A DNA stretch of 64,000 nucleotides from an uncultured Lachnospiraceae bacterium (GTDB lineage: Bacteria > Bacillota > Clostridia > Lachnospirales > Lachnospiraceae), in contig CACZFI010000003.1 in the NCBI GenBank assembly GCA_902780405.1, forward strand, positions 124,001-188,000. Direction: 5' to 3'. Under the pieces are notes generated by a model. It did not search any database. It worked only from the letters and a program-made list of their open reading frames with translations, and was not told the origin of the DNA. A program made the position numbers and the translations under genes. Of this stretch, positions 35,828 to 43,563 are shown in pieces; positions within the stretch are counted from its first letter, which is position 1; every line of letters starts with the position of its first letter.

Positions 35828-38206
35828 CTAATCTCCGCACCTTATAGCATTCCCTTCCGTATCATAATAGCTGTCGTTTGCGTTTCCATTCTCGTCATAC
35901 GAGCGAATAATCACAGCGTAGCCATTAACATTCATAACTGGTTTCCCGTAAGTGTCAATGTAGGTCTGCTTTATCATTCTATTTGAGGAATCAAATTCCA
36001 TTAAATATCCTGCATGATTGCTTGTACAAAGAACCGGACAGTTTTCCTTGTCAAAATAATGAACCTCTGTTTTATTTCCGCGCGAGTCGAAAGCATAGCG
36101 CTCCAGACAATATCCAGACGTATTAATAATTGGATGTCCGTCCCTATCTATGTAACAAGCGCCTATGCGTCTCCCTCTTTCATCGTAAAGCCATCTCATT
36201 CCCTCCTGCCCCGCAGGAAGCGTGACGGGCTTTCCAGATACATCGAAATAAAACTCTTCTATCACGGTTCCAGCGTCATCTCTGGTATATTTTACCGTTG
36301 AATAACCTCCAATAATCATCATTGGCTGACCATCTGCATTTACGTAAGTAGTGGATATTTCGCGTTTATTCTCATCATAGGATTTAACAAAACCAAACTG
36401 TCCAAGCTCAAGAGCTGTCGGCAATCCGTTTTCATCATAATACATTTCCTGAGTCACGCAATTATTTCCATCAAAACAATCTGTTTTTTCGCTATATCCC
36501 ATCGTAGTAGGCACTGCAATGCCACATTCATCTGTATATACTGTTTTAATCGAACGATTAAGTTCATCGTATTCTCGGTGTATCCCCGAATAGCCACTTG
36601 CGAGAGTCAACGGATTTCCATTCTCATCGTAATAAAACTCCTGTGTATTATTACCCGCCGCATCTCGTTCGAATGAGATTGATGCATATCCTTCTGCGAT
36701 GCGTATTGGCATTCCATGTTTGTCATAATAGTTTTCTCGTATTGTGTAATGTCTTTTATTATACTCGTATGTTGTAATTGCCTGTCTTTGACCGTCGATG
36801 GCTACCGGCTGCCCTTCCGCATCCAAGTACGCAAACCAAGTCCTTGCTCCCGACGCATCGTATGTCTGTTTGTATCCGTAGTATCCACCTGTTCTTTCTG
36901 TTGGAACGTCATTCTTATCAAGATATAACAGTTTCGTTACTCGATCGCTTTTATCATATTCATATGTCTCGCTCGAATATCCAGACTTAATCTCCATCGG
37001 ACGCTCGTTTTTGTCTAAATATGTAAGTTTTAAAACTCGATTCGAATCATCATATATTTTTTTGCATCCTGAATAACCACTTGGCGCTACATAAGCCTCG
37101 CCCAGTGTGTCATAATACCGTTCAATAACAGAACTCTCTGTATCGTCTCGCTTGTAAGAAACCGAAGCAAAGCCAGAATTAATAGCTACTGGTTCGCCGT
37201 TTATTCCATGATAGGATGAAAAAATTACCTGCCCTTTTTTATTATATTCGTTTCTAGTTTCCGCGCATCCGTTCGAACTAAGCGTTGGTTTTCCATTAAG
37301 ATCACAATAAACAGTTCTAGTTGCCCAACCCTCTTGATTATATTCGTTGCGGTATTCATAAAAACCCGCACTATTAACCATTGGTTGCATTTCTGCATCG
37401 TGATAAGCAAACAACTCTACCTGTTCACGCTCATTATAAGTCTTCCAATAACCGATATATCCAGTGCATTTGTACACAAGGTAGCTCGATGTCTCCAAAC
37501 TCGGCTCATATCCATACTCAGCATACGCCGCCCTCACATCTCCATTATTCAACGCAACTGCGTAATCACATCCTGCACCGCAACACCGGCTCATGACAAA
37601 TTCAACATCCGGGTGATAGGATCCAAGATTGGTCGGTACATCCGACACATTGTCACGAATTGCCGTAATCATATGGATATCCGGGTTGTACTGCCGGATG
37701 TAGTGCGATAATTCCATCGGTGTAGCCAGGGTCATATCCTTACCCTGAGCATACACCCAGTCTGCGATCTCTATCGCATCATCCTGCATCTTGTACAGGT
37801 TTTCCGCGCGAGAGTATTCTGTCTTGTAAGTATAGGCTCCAAAGAAGACAATCACTGTAGAAACCGCCACCACGCCGATCATCTTGACAACCTGTGGGAA
37901 CTTCTTCACCAGGATAGTGATGGCATATGCCATTACGAAGAAAACGGGTACCAGAGAGTACTGTCTGGCATAATAGGCGACATTATCTGCGGACGCCGTC
38001 CAAAAGCGCTTACCCACCATCAGAAAGAGGGGGCTGCAGAGAAATCCGTAGATCAGCGCCGGATACCAAAAAAAGAGCTGGCGCTTCTTCTTGTCTCTCT
38101 CAAGTATGAATACCAGAATGAGACATATATAAAAAAAATACTGGAAACGCCTTGCGCCCCAGAATGCACTCATATTTGATTTGATCATATTCCAATCGAT
38201 ATTCAT
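35828..38206 (-). CDS. Membrane protein with 17 tandem 32-residue repeats
   Basis: About 792 residues from the ATG at 38204-38206, one base after the previous stop. The first 125 residues hold about four membrane segments and look like the end of a DUF6077/GT-C membrane domain. After a soluble region of about 125 residues come 17 tandem repeats of 32 residues up to the C-terminus. The approximate consensus is SGY...YD..G......YYDENGxP, for example FYYDENGNPLTLASGYSG. The repeats resemble YD/RHS-type beta repeats but lack the RHS core cage and any toxin domain. The repeat part is predicted outside the cell. It may bind or guide the glycan made by the operon. Confidence 0.7.
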   Translation of the reverse strand: MNIDWNMIKSNMSAFWGARRFQYFFYICLILVFILERDKKKRQLFFWYPALIYGFLCSPLFLMVGKRFWTASADNVAYYARQYSLVPVFFVMAYAITILVKKFPQVVKMIGVVAVSTVIVFFGAYTYKTEYSRAENLYKMQDDAIEIADWVYAQGKDMTLATPMELSHYIRQYNPDIHMITAIRDNVSDVPTNLGSYHPDVEFVMSRCCGAGCDYAVALNNGDVRAAYAEYGYEPSLETSSYLVYKCTGYIGYWKTYNEREQVELFAYHDAEMQPMVNSAGFYEYRNEYNQEGWATRTVYCDLNGKPTLSSNGCAETRNEYNKKGQVIFSSYHGINGEPVAINSGFASVSYKRDDTESSVIERYYDTLGEAYVAPSGYSGCKKIYDDSNRVLKLTYLDKNERPMEIKSGYSSETYEYDKSDRVTKLLYLDKNDVPTERTGGYYGYKQTYDASGARTWFAYLDAEGQPVAIDGQRQAITTYEYNKRHYTIRENYYDKHGMPIRIAEGYASISFERDAAGNNTQEFYYDENGNPLTLASGYSGIHREYDELNRSIKTVYTDECGIAVPTTMGYSEKTDCFDGNNCVTQEMYYDENGLPTALELGQFGFVKSYDENKREISTTYVNADGQPMMIIGGYSTVKYTRDDAGTVIEEFYFDVSGKPVTLPAGQEGMRWLYDERGRRIGACYIDRDGHPIINTSGYCLERYAFDSRGNKTEVHYFDKENCPVLCTSNHAGYLMEFDSSNRMIKQTYIDTYGKPVMNVNGYAVIIRSYDENGNANDSYYDTEGNAIRCGD

Positions 38207-38207
38207 A

Positions 38208-39275
38208 TCAAACACCGCTCAGATAATAAAGTGACACAATTGCCGGTACGATCATCCCTGAAAGAAAGTACGGGATAGTTCGAAGTTTCCGTTCCTGCAA
38301 AAAGTACAGGAAGGCGATCAGTCCCGGTACCAACGCCATGGTAAATGCACCACCAAGTGTCATCGACATCGCCGCTGCTGAAACCGCTATAATAAAAAGA
38401 ACACGTTTCTGGGTCATCTTCTCTCGTATAAAAGTCGGGAAGTAATAGAAGATGAAGGGAAGCACGACCACCGCAAGGATTGCTTTCCCTTGCCAGATGG
38501 GTCCCAGTAGTCGGAAGGTCACGGAATAGTGCGTATACTTTCCGAAGAGATAACAGAGAGACAAGATAATCAAGAAGATATAGCTGTCCTCTTTCTTTTC
38601 GAAGAGTGATCTTGCGAGTAAGTAGCAGGCACCATAAGCCATAAGCAGTAGTAAAACCGCATAAATCGTGTGCTCGATAATCGCCGCCGGAATCCCCGTC
38701 GTGTATCTGCAGTAAGCAAAGTAATTGTAAATCGCGGTCACGCCGCGCTGACGATCGATGGTGCCGACGTAGTCGCCTGTCACCACATTCGTCATATGCA
38801 TATATCCGTCATGTACACCCGCTTCCGAAATAGTTACATAGACGCCATCGTCAGATGTCCAAAATCCCATATCGTAGTACAGGGTACAAAATACCTGGAT
38901 ACCAAGCAAGAGTAGGAATCCGACCAGATAAACGATCTCCCAAACACTTTTCCTCTTTTTCTCGCTCTCATCAATCTCTTCTCGAGCCGGAAGAAATTCT
39001 CTGATTCCCTTATCCTTGAAGATTCGGTACGCTCCCGGAATGCATAAGGCAAGAAGAAGAACTGTCATTATGGGAAACTCAATCTTAATCGGTACCCGAA
39101 GGAAGTTCATGGGTGCACAGATTACTTCGAAGATAGCGAGGATTGTCATGAATCCCGCAATATAGATAAATACCGGATTCCTCTTAGGCATCACATCACG
39201 AAAAAGATAACCGATAAGCATCGGGCAAATCGCTACAATAAAAACTGTCGCAATTGCTCCAAGTACGATACTCAT
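38208..39275 (-). CDS. DUF6077-type membrane protein, GT-C-like N-terminal half
   Basis: 355 residues with about nine membrane segments and an external loop FWTSDDGVYVTISEAGVHDG, whose acidic pair is like that of GT-C enzymes. DUF6077 proteins are usually longer. Here the frame stops at 38208-38210, and the following gene begins one base later with more membrane segments, so the two may be halves of one enzyme. It starts in a TAATG overlap with the CapD-type gene. The role in adding a sugar from a polyprenyl donor is inferred. Confidence 0.62.
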   Translation of the reverse strand: MSIVLGAIATVFIVAICPMLIGYLFRDVMPKRNPVFIYIAGFMTILAIFEVICAPMNFLRVPIKIEFPIMTVLLLALCIPGAYRIFKDKGIREFLPAREEIDESEKKRKSVWEIVYLVGFLLLLGIQVFCTLYYDMGFWTSDDGVYVTISEAGVHDGYMHMTNVVTGDYVGTIDRQRGVTAIYNYFAYCRYTTGIPAAIIEHTIYAVLLLLMAYGACYLLARSLFEKKEDSYIFLIILSLCYLFGKYTHYSVTFRLLGPIWQGKAILAVVVLPFIFYYFPTFIREKMTQKRVLFIIAVSAAAMSMTLGGAFTMALVPGLIAFLYFLQERKLRTIPYFLSGMIVPAIVSLYYLSGV

Positions 39276-41143
39276 TACCTGTTCTCCTTCGGATGATAGG
39301 TGGTCACAATCTTCTGTACGTGATCCCTGATATCATCCGGCTCTTCTACTACATACTCTGCCAGTGCTTCAAGCTGTCCGAGGAATCTCTCTTCATCCAT
39401 CTCGATGGGCTTGCCCACTTTGATCATATCATTTGCCGTCTGCTTGAGTCCCTCTTCCTCCATCAGAAGCTCCTCATAGAGCTTTTCACCGGGACGAAGT
39501 CCTGTGAAGACGATGGGAATCTCGTCAAGCTTATGTCCTGAAAGAAGAATCAGGTTCTTCGCAAGGTCCACAATCTTCACCGGCTCACCCATATTGAGGA
39601 CGAAGATTTCTCCGCCCTTCGCATAGGCCCCTGCCTCGAGCACAAGGGATACCGCCTCGGGAATCGTCATAAAGTATCGAATGATGTCCGGATGCGTGAC
39701 GGTCACCGGGCCTCCCTCTGCAATCTGCTTTTTGAACAAGGGAATGACGCTGCCGTTGCTTCCAAGCACGTTGCCGAATCTTACAGCTACAAACTCCGTC
39801 TTGGACCGCTTGTTGTAAGTCTGGATAATCATCTCACAGATACGCTTGGTTGCGCCCATGATGTTCGTGGGATTCACCGCCTTGTCTGTGGAGATCATAA
39901 CGAACCGCTTCACGCCCCAACGGTCAGCCGCCTGAACAATCTTCCAGGTACCGAGGACGTTATTCTTCACCGCCTCGTTCGGGCTGTCCTCCATCAGTGG
40001 AACATGCTTATGTGCAGCTGCGTGGTATACGATTTCCGGATGATAAGTCTCGAAAATCTTGTCCATGCGTGCCGTGTTACGGACAGACGCAATGAGTGTC
40101 ACGAGGTCTAAGTCCGGGTAAGTTCTCTTTAATTCATTCTGGATATCGTAGGTTGTATTCTCGTAGATATCTACGATTAGCAGCTGCTTCGGCTGATGCT
40201 TTGCAATCTGTCTGCAAAGCTCGCTTCCAATGGATCCACCGCCGCCGGTCACCATGATAACTTTGTCTTTCACATATCCGATGATGGAATCGATGTCGAT
40301 TCTGATCGGGTCACGTCCCAAGAGGTCATTCACATCTACGTCACGAATCTTCTCGAGGGTCACCTCTCCGTTCACCAGCTGGTAGATACCCGGGATACGC
40401 TTCAGTTCGCATCCGGTCTCCTTGCATATATCGAGAACCGCCTTGATATCCTGCGCGCTTGCTGTAGGCATTGCGACGATAATCTCATCCGCACGAAGCT
40501 TCTCAACTGCCTCGGGGATGTAGTTTCTGTTGCCCACAACCTTCACGCCATGGATATAGCTTCCGATCTTCTTGCTGTCGTCATCGATCACACCGACAAC
40601 CTTGGTATTTAAATGGCTGCTGCCCTTTAATTCCTTGATCAGCGCATTTCCTGCGTTGCCTGCGCCGATGATCAATACGCGACGGATCTGAATCTCTTTA
40701 TCCGATCGTCTGCGGAAGGATCGGAGCGCACGATAGAAGTATCTTCCGATGCAGGTAAATAGCATTAATAAGAACCCAAAGGTGATATAGGTACTTCTCG
40801 GCATCGGGACTTCTGTCTTGTGATTCACCGCCAAAGTAAGGATCATATTCGCCATAGTGGCAAGGATGACCGCTGCCGTAATATTGATAATCTCCGTCGC
40901 GCCCGCATACTCCCAAAGACTGGAGTATAACCTGCATAACAAAAAAAGAACCACAGTCACGGGGACTGTGATATAGAGCATACGCGTTGCATTCTCATGG
41001 AATACGGGATCTACCGTCTCATATTTAAAGTCATAGCGCATAAGCAGCGCACCGTAAGTCGAGCAGATCACTGCCAACACATCATATAACACTAAAAACG
41101 CCCGTCTCACGAGCAACTTTTTATCAATTCTTCTTCGGTTCAT
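39275..41143 (-). CDS. capD: CapD/PglF-type membrane-bound UDP-GlcNAc 4,6-dehydratase
   Basis: About 622 residues. Four N-terminal membrane segments precede a Rossmann domain (RVLIIGAGNAGNALIKEL) and a C-terminal SDR domain with MVTGGGGSIGSELCRQIAKH, YHAAAHKHVPLME and STDKAVNPTNIMGATKR, where methionine replaces the usual SDR tyrosine. This is the full-length CapD/WbpM/PglF layout, making UDP-4-keto-6-deoxy sugars for bacillosamine- or QuiNAc-type residues. It probably provides the first sugar for the sugar phosphotransferase at 35040. The ATG at 41141-41143 is preferred over the TTG one codon upstream. Confidence 0.9.
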   Translation of the reverse strand: MNRRRIDKKLLVRRAFLVLYDVLAVICSTYGALLMRYDFKYETVDPVFHENATRMLYITVPVTVVLFLLCRLYSSLWEYAGATEIINITAAVILATMANMILTLAVNHKTEVPMPRSTYITFGFLLMLFTCIGRYFYRALRSFRRRSDKEIQIRRVLIIGAGNAGNALIKELKGSSHLNTKVVGVIDDDSKKIGSYIHGVKVVGNRNYIPEAVEKLRADEIIVAMPTASAQDIKAVLDICKETGCELKRIPGIYQLVNGEVTLEKIRDVDVNDLLGRDPIRIDIDSIIGYVKDKVIMVTGGGGSIGSELCRQIAKHQPKQLLIVDIYENTTYDIQNELKRTYPDLDLVTLIASVRNTARMDKIFETYHPEIVYHAAAHKHVPLMEDSPNEAVKNNVLGTWKIVQAADRWGVKRFVMISTDKAVNPTNIMGATKRICEMIIQTYNKRSKTEFVAVRFGNVLGSNGSVIPLFKKQIAEGGPVTVTHPDIIRYFMTIPEAVSLVLEAGAYAKGGEIFVLNMGEPVKIVDLAKNLILLSGHKLDEIPIVFTGLRPGEKLYEELLMEEEGLKQTANDMIKVGKPIEMDEERFLGQLEALAEYVVEEPDDIRDHVQKIVTTYHPKENR

Positions 41144-41639
41144 CAACCAATACTTCCAATCCGACCACAGTCTCGATTTCCCGTCCCATCATAGGGACGC
41201 GGATGGCTGCAGTCCTTTTATGTCTGTCGACCTTGATGATCAGGGCTTCCATGCCTTTTAAGGGGCCGTCTGTCACCGCGATCGAGTCTCCCACCTTGAT
41301 ACCCTTGGATAGTTCCACTACATATTCGTCGTTGACCAGCTTGTGGAGTGTCTCCACCTCTTCTTCCGTAAGGGGGATCGCCTGATCCTCTGCGCCGAGC
41401 ACCTTGGTGATACGCGGCACTTTCTTACTTGCCATACGGAAGGCATCGATATCGTCCGTCACCACGAAGACGTATCCGGGGAACATGATGCTGCATTCCT
41501 TATGCCAACTGCCCAGATACTTGCGGCTACGCTCCAGTTTAGGATTCTCTATGCGATAATCCACTCCTTCGATGCACTTTCTGCACAGGTCGATCGTTTC
41601 CTGCTCTTTGCCTGTATAGACTTGGATCGCATACCACAT
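41124..41639 (-). CDS. loaP: LoaP-type NusG paralog antiterminator
   Basis: 171 residues from the ATG at 41637-41639 behind GAGGTGATCC. The NGN domain is WYAIQVYTGKEQETIDLC with FPGYVFVVTDDIDAF. It is followed by a KOW domain (VGDSIAVTDGPLKGMEALI). It is a specialised NusG paralog rather than core NusG because it lies at the head of a long polysaccharide operon, as LoaP does in Bacillota biosynthetic loci. LoaP binds a leader RNA hairpin and lets RNA polymerase read through distant terminators. The 150-base structured leader upstream is the probable recruitment site. Confidence 0.88.
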   Translation of the reverse strand: MWYAIQVYTGKEQETIDLCRKCIEGVDYRIENPKLERSRKYLGSWHKECSIMFPGYVFVVTDDIDAFRMASKKVPRITKVLGAEDQAIPLTEEEVETLHKLVNDEYVVELSKGIKVGDSIAVTDGPLKGMEALIIKVDRHKRTAAIRVPMMGREIETVVGLEVLVDEPKKN

Positions 41640-41794
41640 AGGGATCACCTCGCGCTGTTGCTCGGGTTTAGGGTAAGCTTCGCCACCCGACAGGGTTTCA
41701 CCCTCCCGATTCGGTCAATTTCAGAATATGTAAATCCACGTCAGACAACCGCGGCAAGGCGACGAGTTGACGTGCGTGAACCTTTTCCAATATC
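41640..41794 (-). promoter_or_regulatory. Structured 5' leader of the LoaP/EPS operon
   Basis: Between the predicted +1 (about 41794) and loaP lies a G+C-rich leader with clear pairings. CACGTCA pairs with TGACGTG around an inner GC-rich loop. Then come AGGGT-GAA-ACCCT and GGGT-GGCGAAGCTT-ACCC. There is no U-run, so none looks like a simple terminator. A LoaP-recognition hairpin is the likeliest role. I could not match it to a known riboswitch. Confidence 0.5.
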
Positions 41795-41796
41795 CG

Positions 41797-42771
41797 CTAA
41801 ATTATAGCACTATTGTGGGTTTTCGTCAAATCAGAAACCCTCTGCAGAATCAACTCCTTAAATGCGTCTTTCTCTTCGTGATCCAAGGGGGAATCATCAC
41901 ACATTCCAAGGAGTTTTTCTGTTTTTTTGCATACGCTTTCTATGATCCCTGTAATTGCCTTTTCATTTAAGCCTAAGTTTTCTCCTAAAGCCCGGAAATC
42001 CTTCTTGTGAATGTTCTTTTTTCGACCGTTCAGCATCAGTGCGGTTTCTTCTTCATCTGCAGGAAGCACCAGATTTACGGGAAGCAGATCATAAGCAGGT
42101 GCCAGCACAAACTTGCGATTGCCCGGTTCCGTCTCGATCAGCGAATAATTCTTCAGATGCATATCTGAATTCCCTGTAATAAACGAGAACACAACGCGAA
42201 GGAAGAAGTCTGCAAGGTCAATACCGGGTCTGTCGGAATACTTCGCTATTACCTTTCCGCACTGTTCATAAGAACCTTTGTATTTGTCGATTGTCATACG
42301 ATTCGTCAGCTGACAGAAATCCTCCATCGCATACTTCTTGATCCCATCTGCCTTAATGATACGATCCACGCGTTTTGTTATGTAGGCGACTCCGTCCACT
42401 GTCCGGATCAAAGCAAACGGCACCGTCTGTATCCCCACCGCACGCGCCATCTGCATTGTCAGATACTCATACTCAGGAAGATGGCGGTACTCTTCCGATT
42501 GCGGTTTCAGAATATAGCCGGTCGGATAATCCACAACCGTTAGGCGATATACCTGTTCCTTTGACAAGTGAAGGGACATTTTCTTCTGCACACCTGGTAC
42601 CAACAGTCGTTTGTCCACAGATTCGTCAACAATCCTCCGTAGGGATATATCCGAAAGATCAAGTTCCGGCAGTTCATCGATACCAAAAAAACGACGCACA
42701 CACCGAACATGCCATCCGCCGGTATGCGCCTCCTTTTCACCAATCTGTTTCCCGCAGCACAGACACGTCAT
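41797..42771 (-). CDS. HipT-like HipA-family kinase (toxin)
   Basis: 324 residues. It begins with a cysteine/histidine-rich knuckle (CLCCGKQIGEKEAHTGGWHV and C24) and lacks the N-subdomain 1 of full HipA, which is encoded separately just upstream. Kinase features are FITGNSDMHLKNYSL (catalytic Asp and Asn) and VLAPAYDLLPV (metal-binding Asp). The flexible loop that normally carries the autophosphorylated serine (S-x-S/A-G-x-Q) reads LVPGVQKK, without serine. HipT kinases phosphorylate tryptophanyl-tRNA synthetase in E. coli; the target here is unknown. ATGA overlap with the hipS-like gene. Its last codons contain the -10 of the EPS promoter. Confidence 0.8.
   Translation of the reverse strand: MTCLCCGKQIGEKEAHTGGWHVRCVRRFFGIDELPELDLSDISLRRIVDESVDKRLLVPGVQKKMSLHLSKEQVYRLTVVDYPTGYILKPQSEEYRHLPEYEYLTMQMARAVGIQTVPFALIRTVDGVAYITKRVDRIIKADGIKKYAMEDFCQLTNRMTIDKYKGSYEQCGKVIAKYSDRPGIDLADFFLRVVFSFITGNSDMHLKNYSLIETEPGNRKFVLAPAYDLLPVNLVLPADEEETALMLNGRKKNIHKKDFRALGENLGLNEKAITGIIESVCKKTEKLLGMCDDSPLDHEEKDAFKELILQRVSDLTKTHNSAII
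41801..41829 (-). promoter_or_regulatory. Strong sigma-A promoter of the EPS operon
   Basis: Minus-strand TTGACG (41824-41829), exactly 17 bases, and a perfect TATAAT (41801-41806). The whole promoter is embedded in the last codons of the hipT-like gene. Transcription would start near 41794 and run through loaP toward 9.7 kb. Confidence 0.85.
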
Positions 42772-43103
42772 GCATCTACCTCCGCTTCAACCCAAACATC
42801 CCCAATGCAGTCTCTGCATGATGCAAGTAACAGCCCGAAGCGATCTCTCATGTCGACCTTCCAGTTCTTGTGCACTGTTTCGAGAAGCCACCCCTCAGGG
42901 ATCAGACCGTCAAAAAATGGAAAGAGTGTCTCTGAAAAATATTCTCTCTTCGTTATCGGCATCGTTAAACTGACCGATACTGCATCCTCCCTCTGCATGT
43001 ATCCATCATCATAAGCAAAGGCATACCCGGCTTCCGTTTCGGCAAGTATCCCTGCAAAACTGTCCTGAATATATACTTTTGCAGTTCGCATCCCACTTGC
43101 CAT
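42768..43103 (-). CDS. HipS-like antitoxin (HipA N-subdomain 1)
   Basis: 111 residues corresponding to the HipA N-subdomain 1 as a free-standing protein: AKVYIQDSFAGILAETEAGY, YAFAYDDGYM, SVSLTMPITKREY and FFDGLIPEGWLLE (the LPEGW-type motif). In the HipBST system of enteropathogenic E. coli the same split domain, HipS, is the antitoxin for HipT. Gene order hipB-hipS-hipT is identical here. It starts directly after the hipB stop (TAGATG) with AAGGAG upstream and overlaps hipT as ATGA. Confidence 0.82.
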   Translation of the reverse strand: MASGMRTAKVYIQDSFAGILAETEAGYAFAYDDGYMQREDAVSVSLTMPITKREYFSETLFPFFDGLIPEGWLLETVHKNWKVDMRDRFGLLLASCRDCIGDVWVEAEVDA

Positions 43104-43307
43104 CTACTCTCGCTCCTTCTTTCCCGGAACTGCCTCCATACCAAACATGGCCAACGCTTGGTTGACCTTATCCATACGCACAGTCTCTTTTCCTTGCTCA
43201 AGTTCGCGCACGAAACGAAGCCCCAAACCGGAGCGAATCGCGAACTCTTCCTGCGTGAGACCGACTTTTCTTCTTTCTCTTTTGATGTAAGATCCTATCG
43301 TATTCAT
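43104..43307 (-). CDS. HipB-like HTH regulator/antitoxin
   Basis: 67 residues: a single XRE-type helix-turn-helix (GLTQEEFAIRSGLGLRFVRE followed by LEQGK), the usual length and family of HipB. The start is the ATG at 43305-43307; a longer frame to 43433 crosses the promoter and operators and is not used. It is the first gene of the three-gene module and probably binds the two TATACC-N6-GGTATA operators immediately upstream. No ribosome site precedes the ATG, and the predicted +1 falls on the start codon. Confidence 0.85.
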   Translation of the reverse strand: MNTIGSYIKRERRKVGLTQEEFAIRSGLGLRFVRELEQGKETVRMDKVNQALAMFGMEAVPGKKERE

Positions 43308-43313
43308 AAGATA

Positions 43314-43376
43314 ATAATATACCCGAAGAGGTATAAAGTCAAGTGTCCAACTTGATTTTATACCTCTTCGGGTATA
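43314..43376 (-). promoter_or_regulatory. hipB promoter with twin operators
   Basis: Two copies of TATACC-N6-GGTATA lie at 43318-43335 and 43359-43376, centred 41 bases apart (about four helical turns) and arranged as a large inverted repeat with 24 of 25 matching arm bases. The promoter TTGACT (43337-43342), 17 bases, TATTAT (43314-43319) has the first operator between its hexamers. Occupation by HipB would block transcription, as in known HipB autoregulation. Confidence 0.85.
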
Positions 43377-43400
43377 ATGTCTTCGTTTCCGCTGCGAATC

Positions 43401-43416
43401 GCACCCTTTCGGGTGC
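43401..43416. repeat. GC-rich hairpin after the truncated ATPase-like fragment
   Basis: GCACCC-TTTC-GGGTGC forms a 6-bp stem. On the plus strand it is followed by ATTTTCTT. On the minus strand it lies just past the stop at 43423 of the fragment but without a T-run. It may be a weak transcript end for the polysaccharide operon. Confidence 0.4.
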
Positions 43417-43422
43417 ATTTTC

Positions 43423-43563
43423 TTACTCCACATAATTATCTCTTACGAACTGATTGAACATCGGCAGGGCGAGTCTGGCATATCCATTTTCGTCTTTTAT
43501 AACACCTTTCCGAATCAACCGAATAGTTTTTGTCAACAGATCCGATACCGCAACACAATCTGT
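43423..43563 (-). pseudogene. C-terminal fragment of an unidentified protein
   Basis: In a frame different from the kinase-like gene, the minus strand reads SDLLTKTIRLIRKGVIKDEN and then GYARLALPMFNQFVRDNYVE before TAA at 43423-43425. It has the look of the winged-helix end of a DNA-binding or ATPase protein, but I cannot name it. No start codon with a ribosome site lies upstream, since the frame merges into the end of the kinase-like gene. It is best read as a remnant joined there by a deletion. Confidence 0.4.

Noticed and set aside
35828..37500. RHS/YD polymorphic toxin
   Set aside because: Repeats have a fixed 32-residue period and run to the C-terminus; there is no RHS core signature, toxin tip or immunity gene.
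41640..41794. Cyclic di-GMP (GEMM) riboswitch in the EPS leader
   Set aside because: The CACGCA-like start is suggestive, but the conserved GGGCAAAcC and tetraloop-receptor parts are not found.
43401..43416. Rho-independent terminator of the ABC-export operon
   Set aside because: The stem is only six base pairs and no T-run follows on the minus strand; listed only as a hairpin.
43308..43433. N-terminal extension of HipB to 43433
   Set aside because: The extension would cover both operators and the promoter, and the supported HTH protein starts at 43307.
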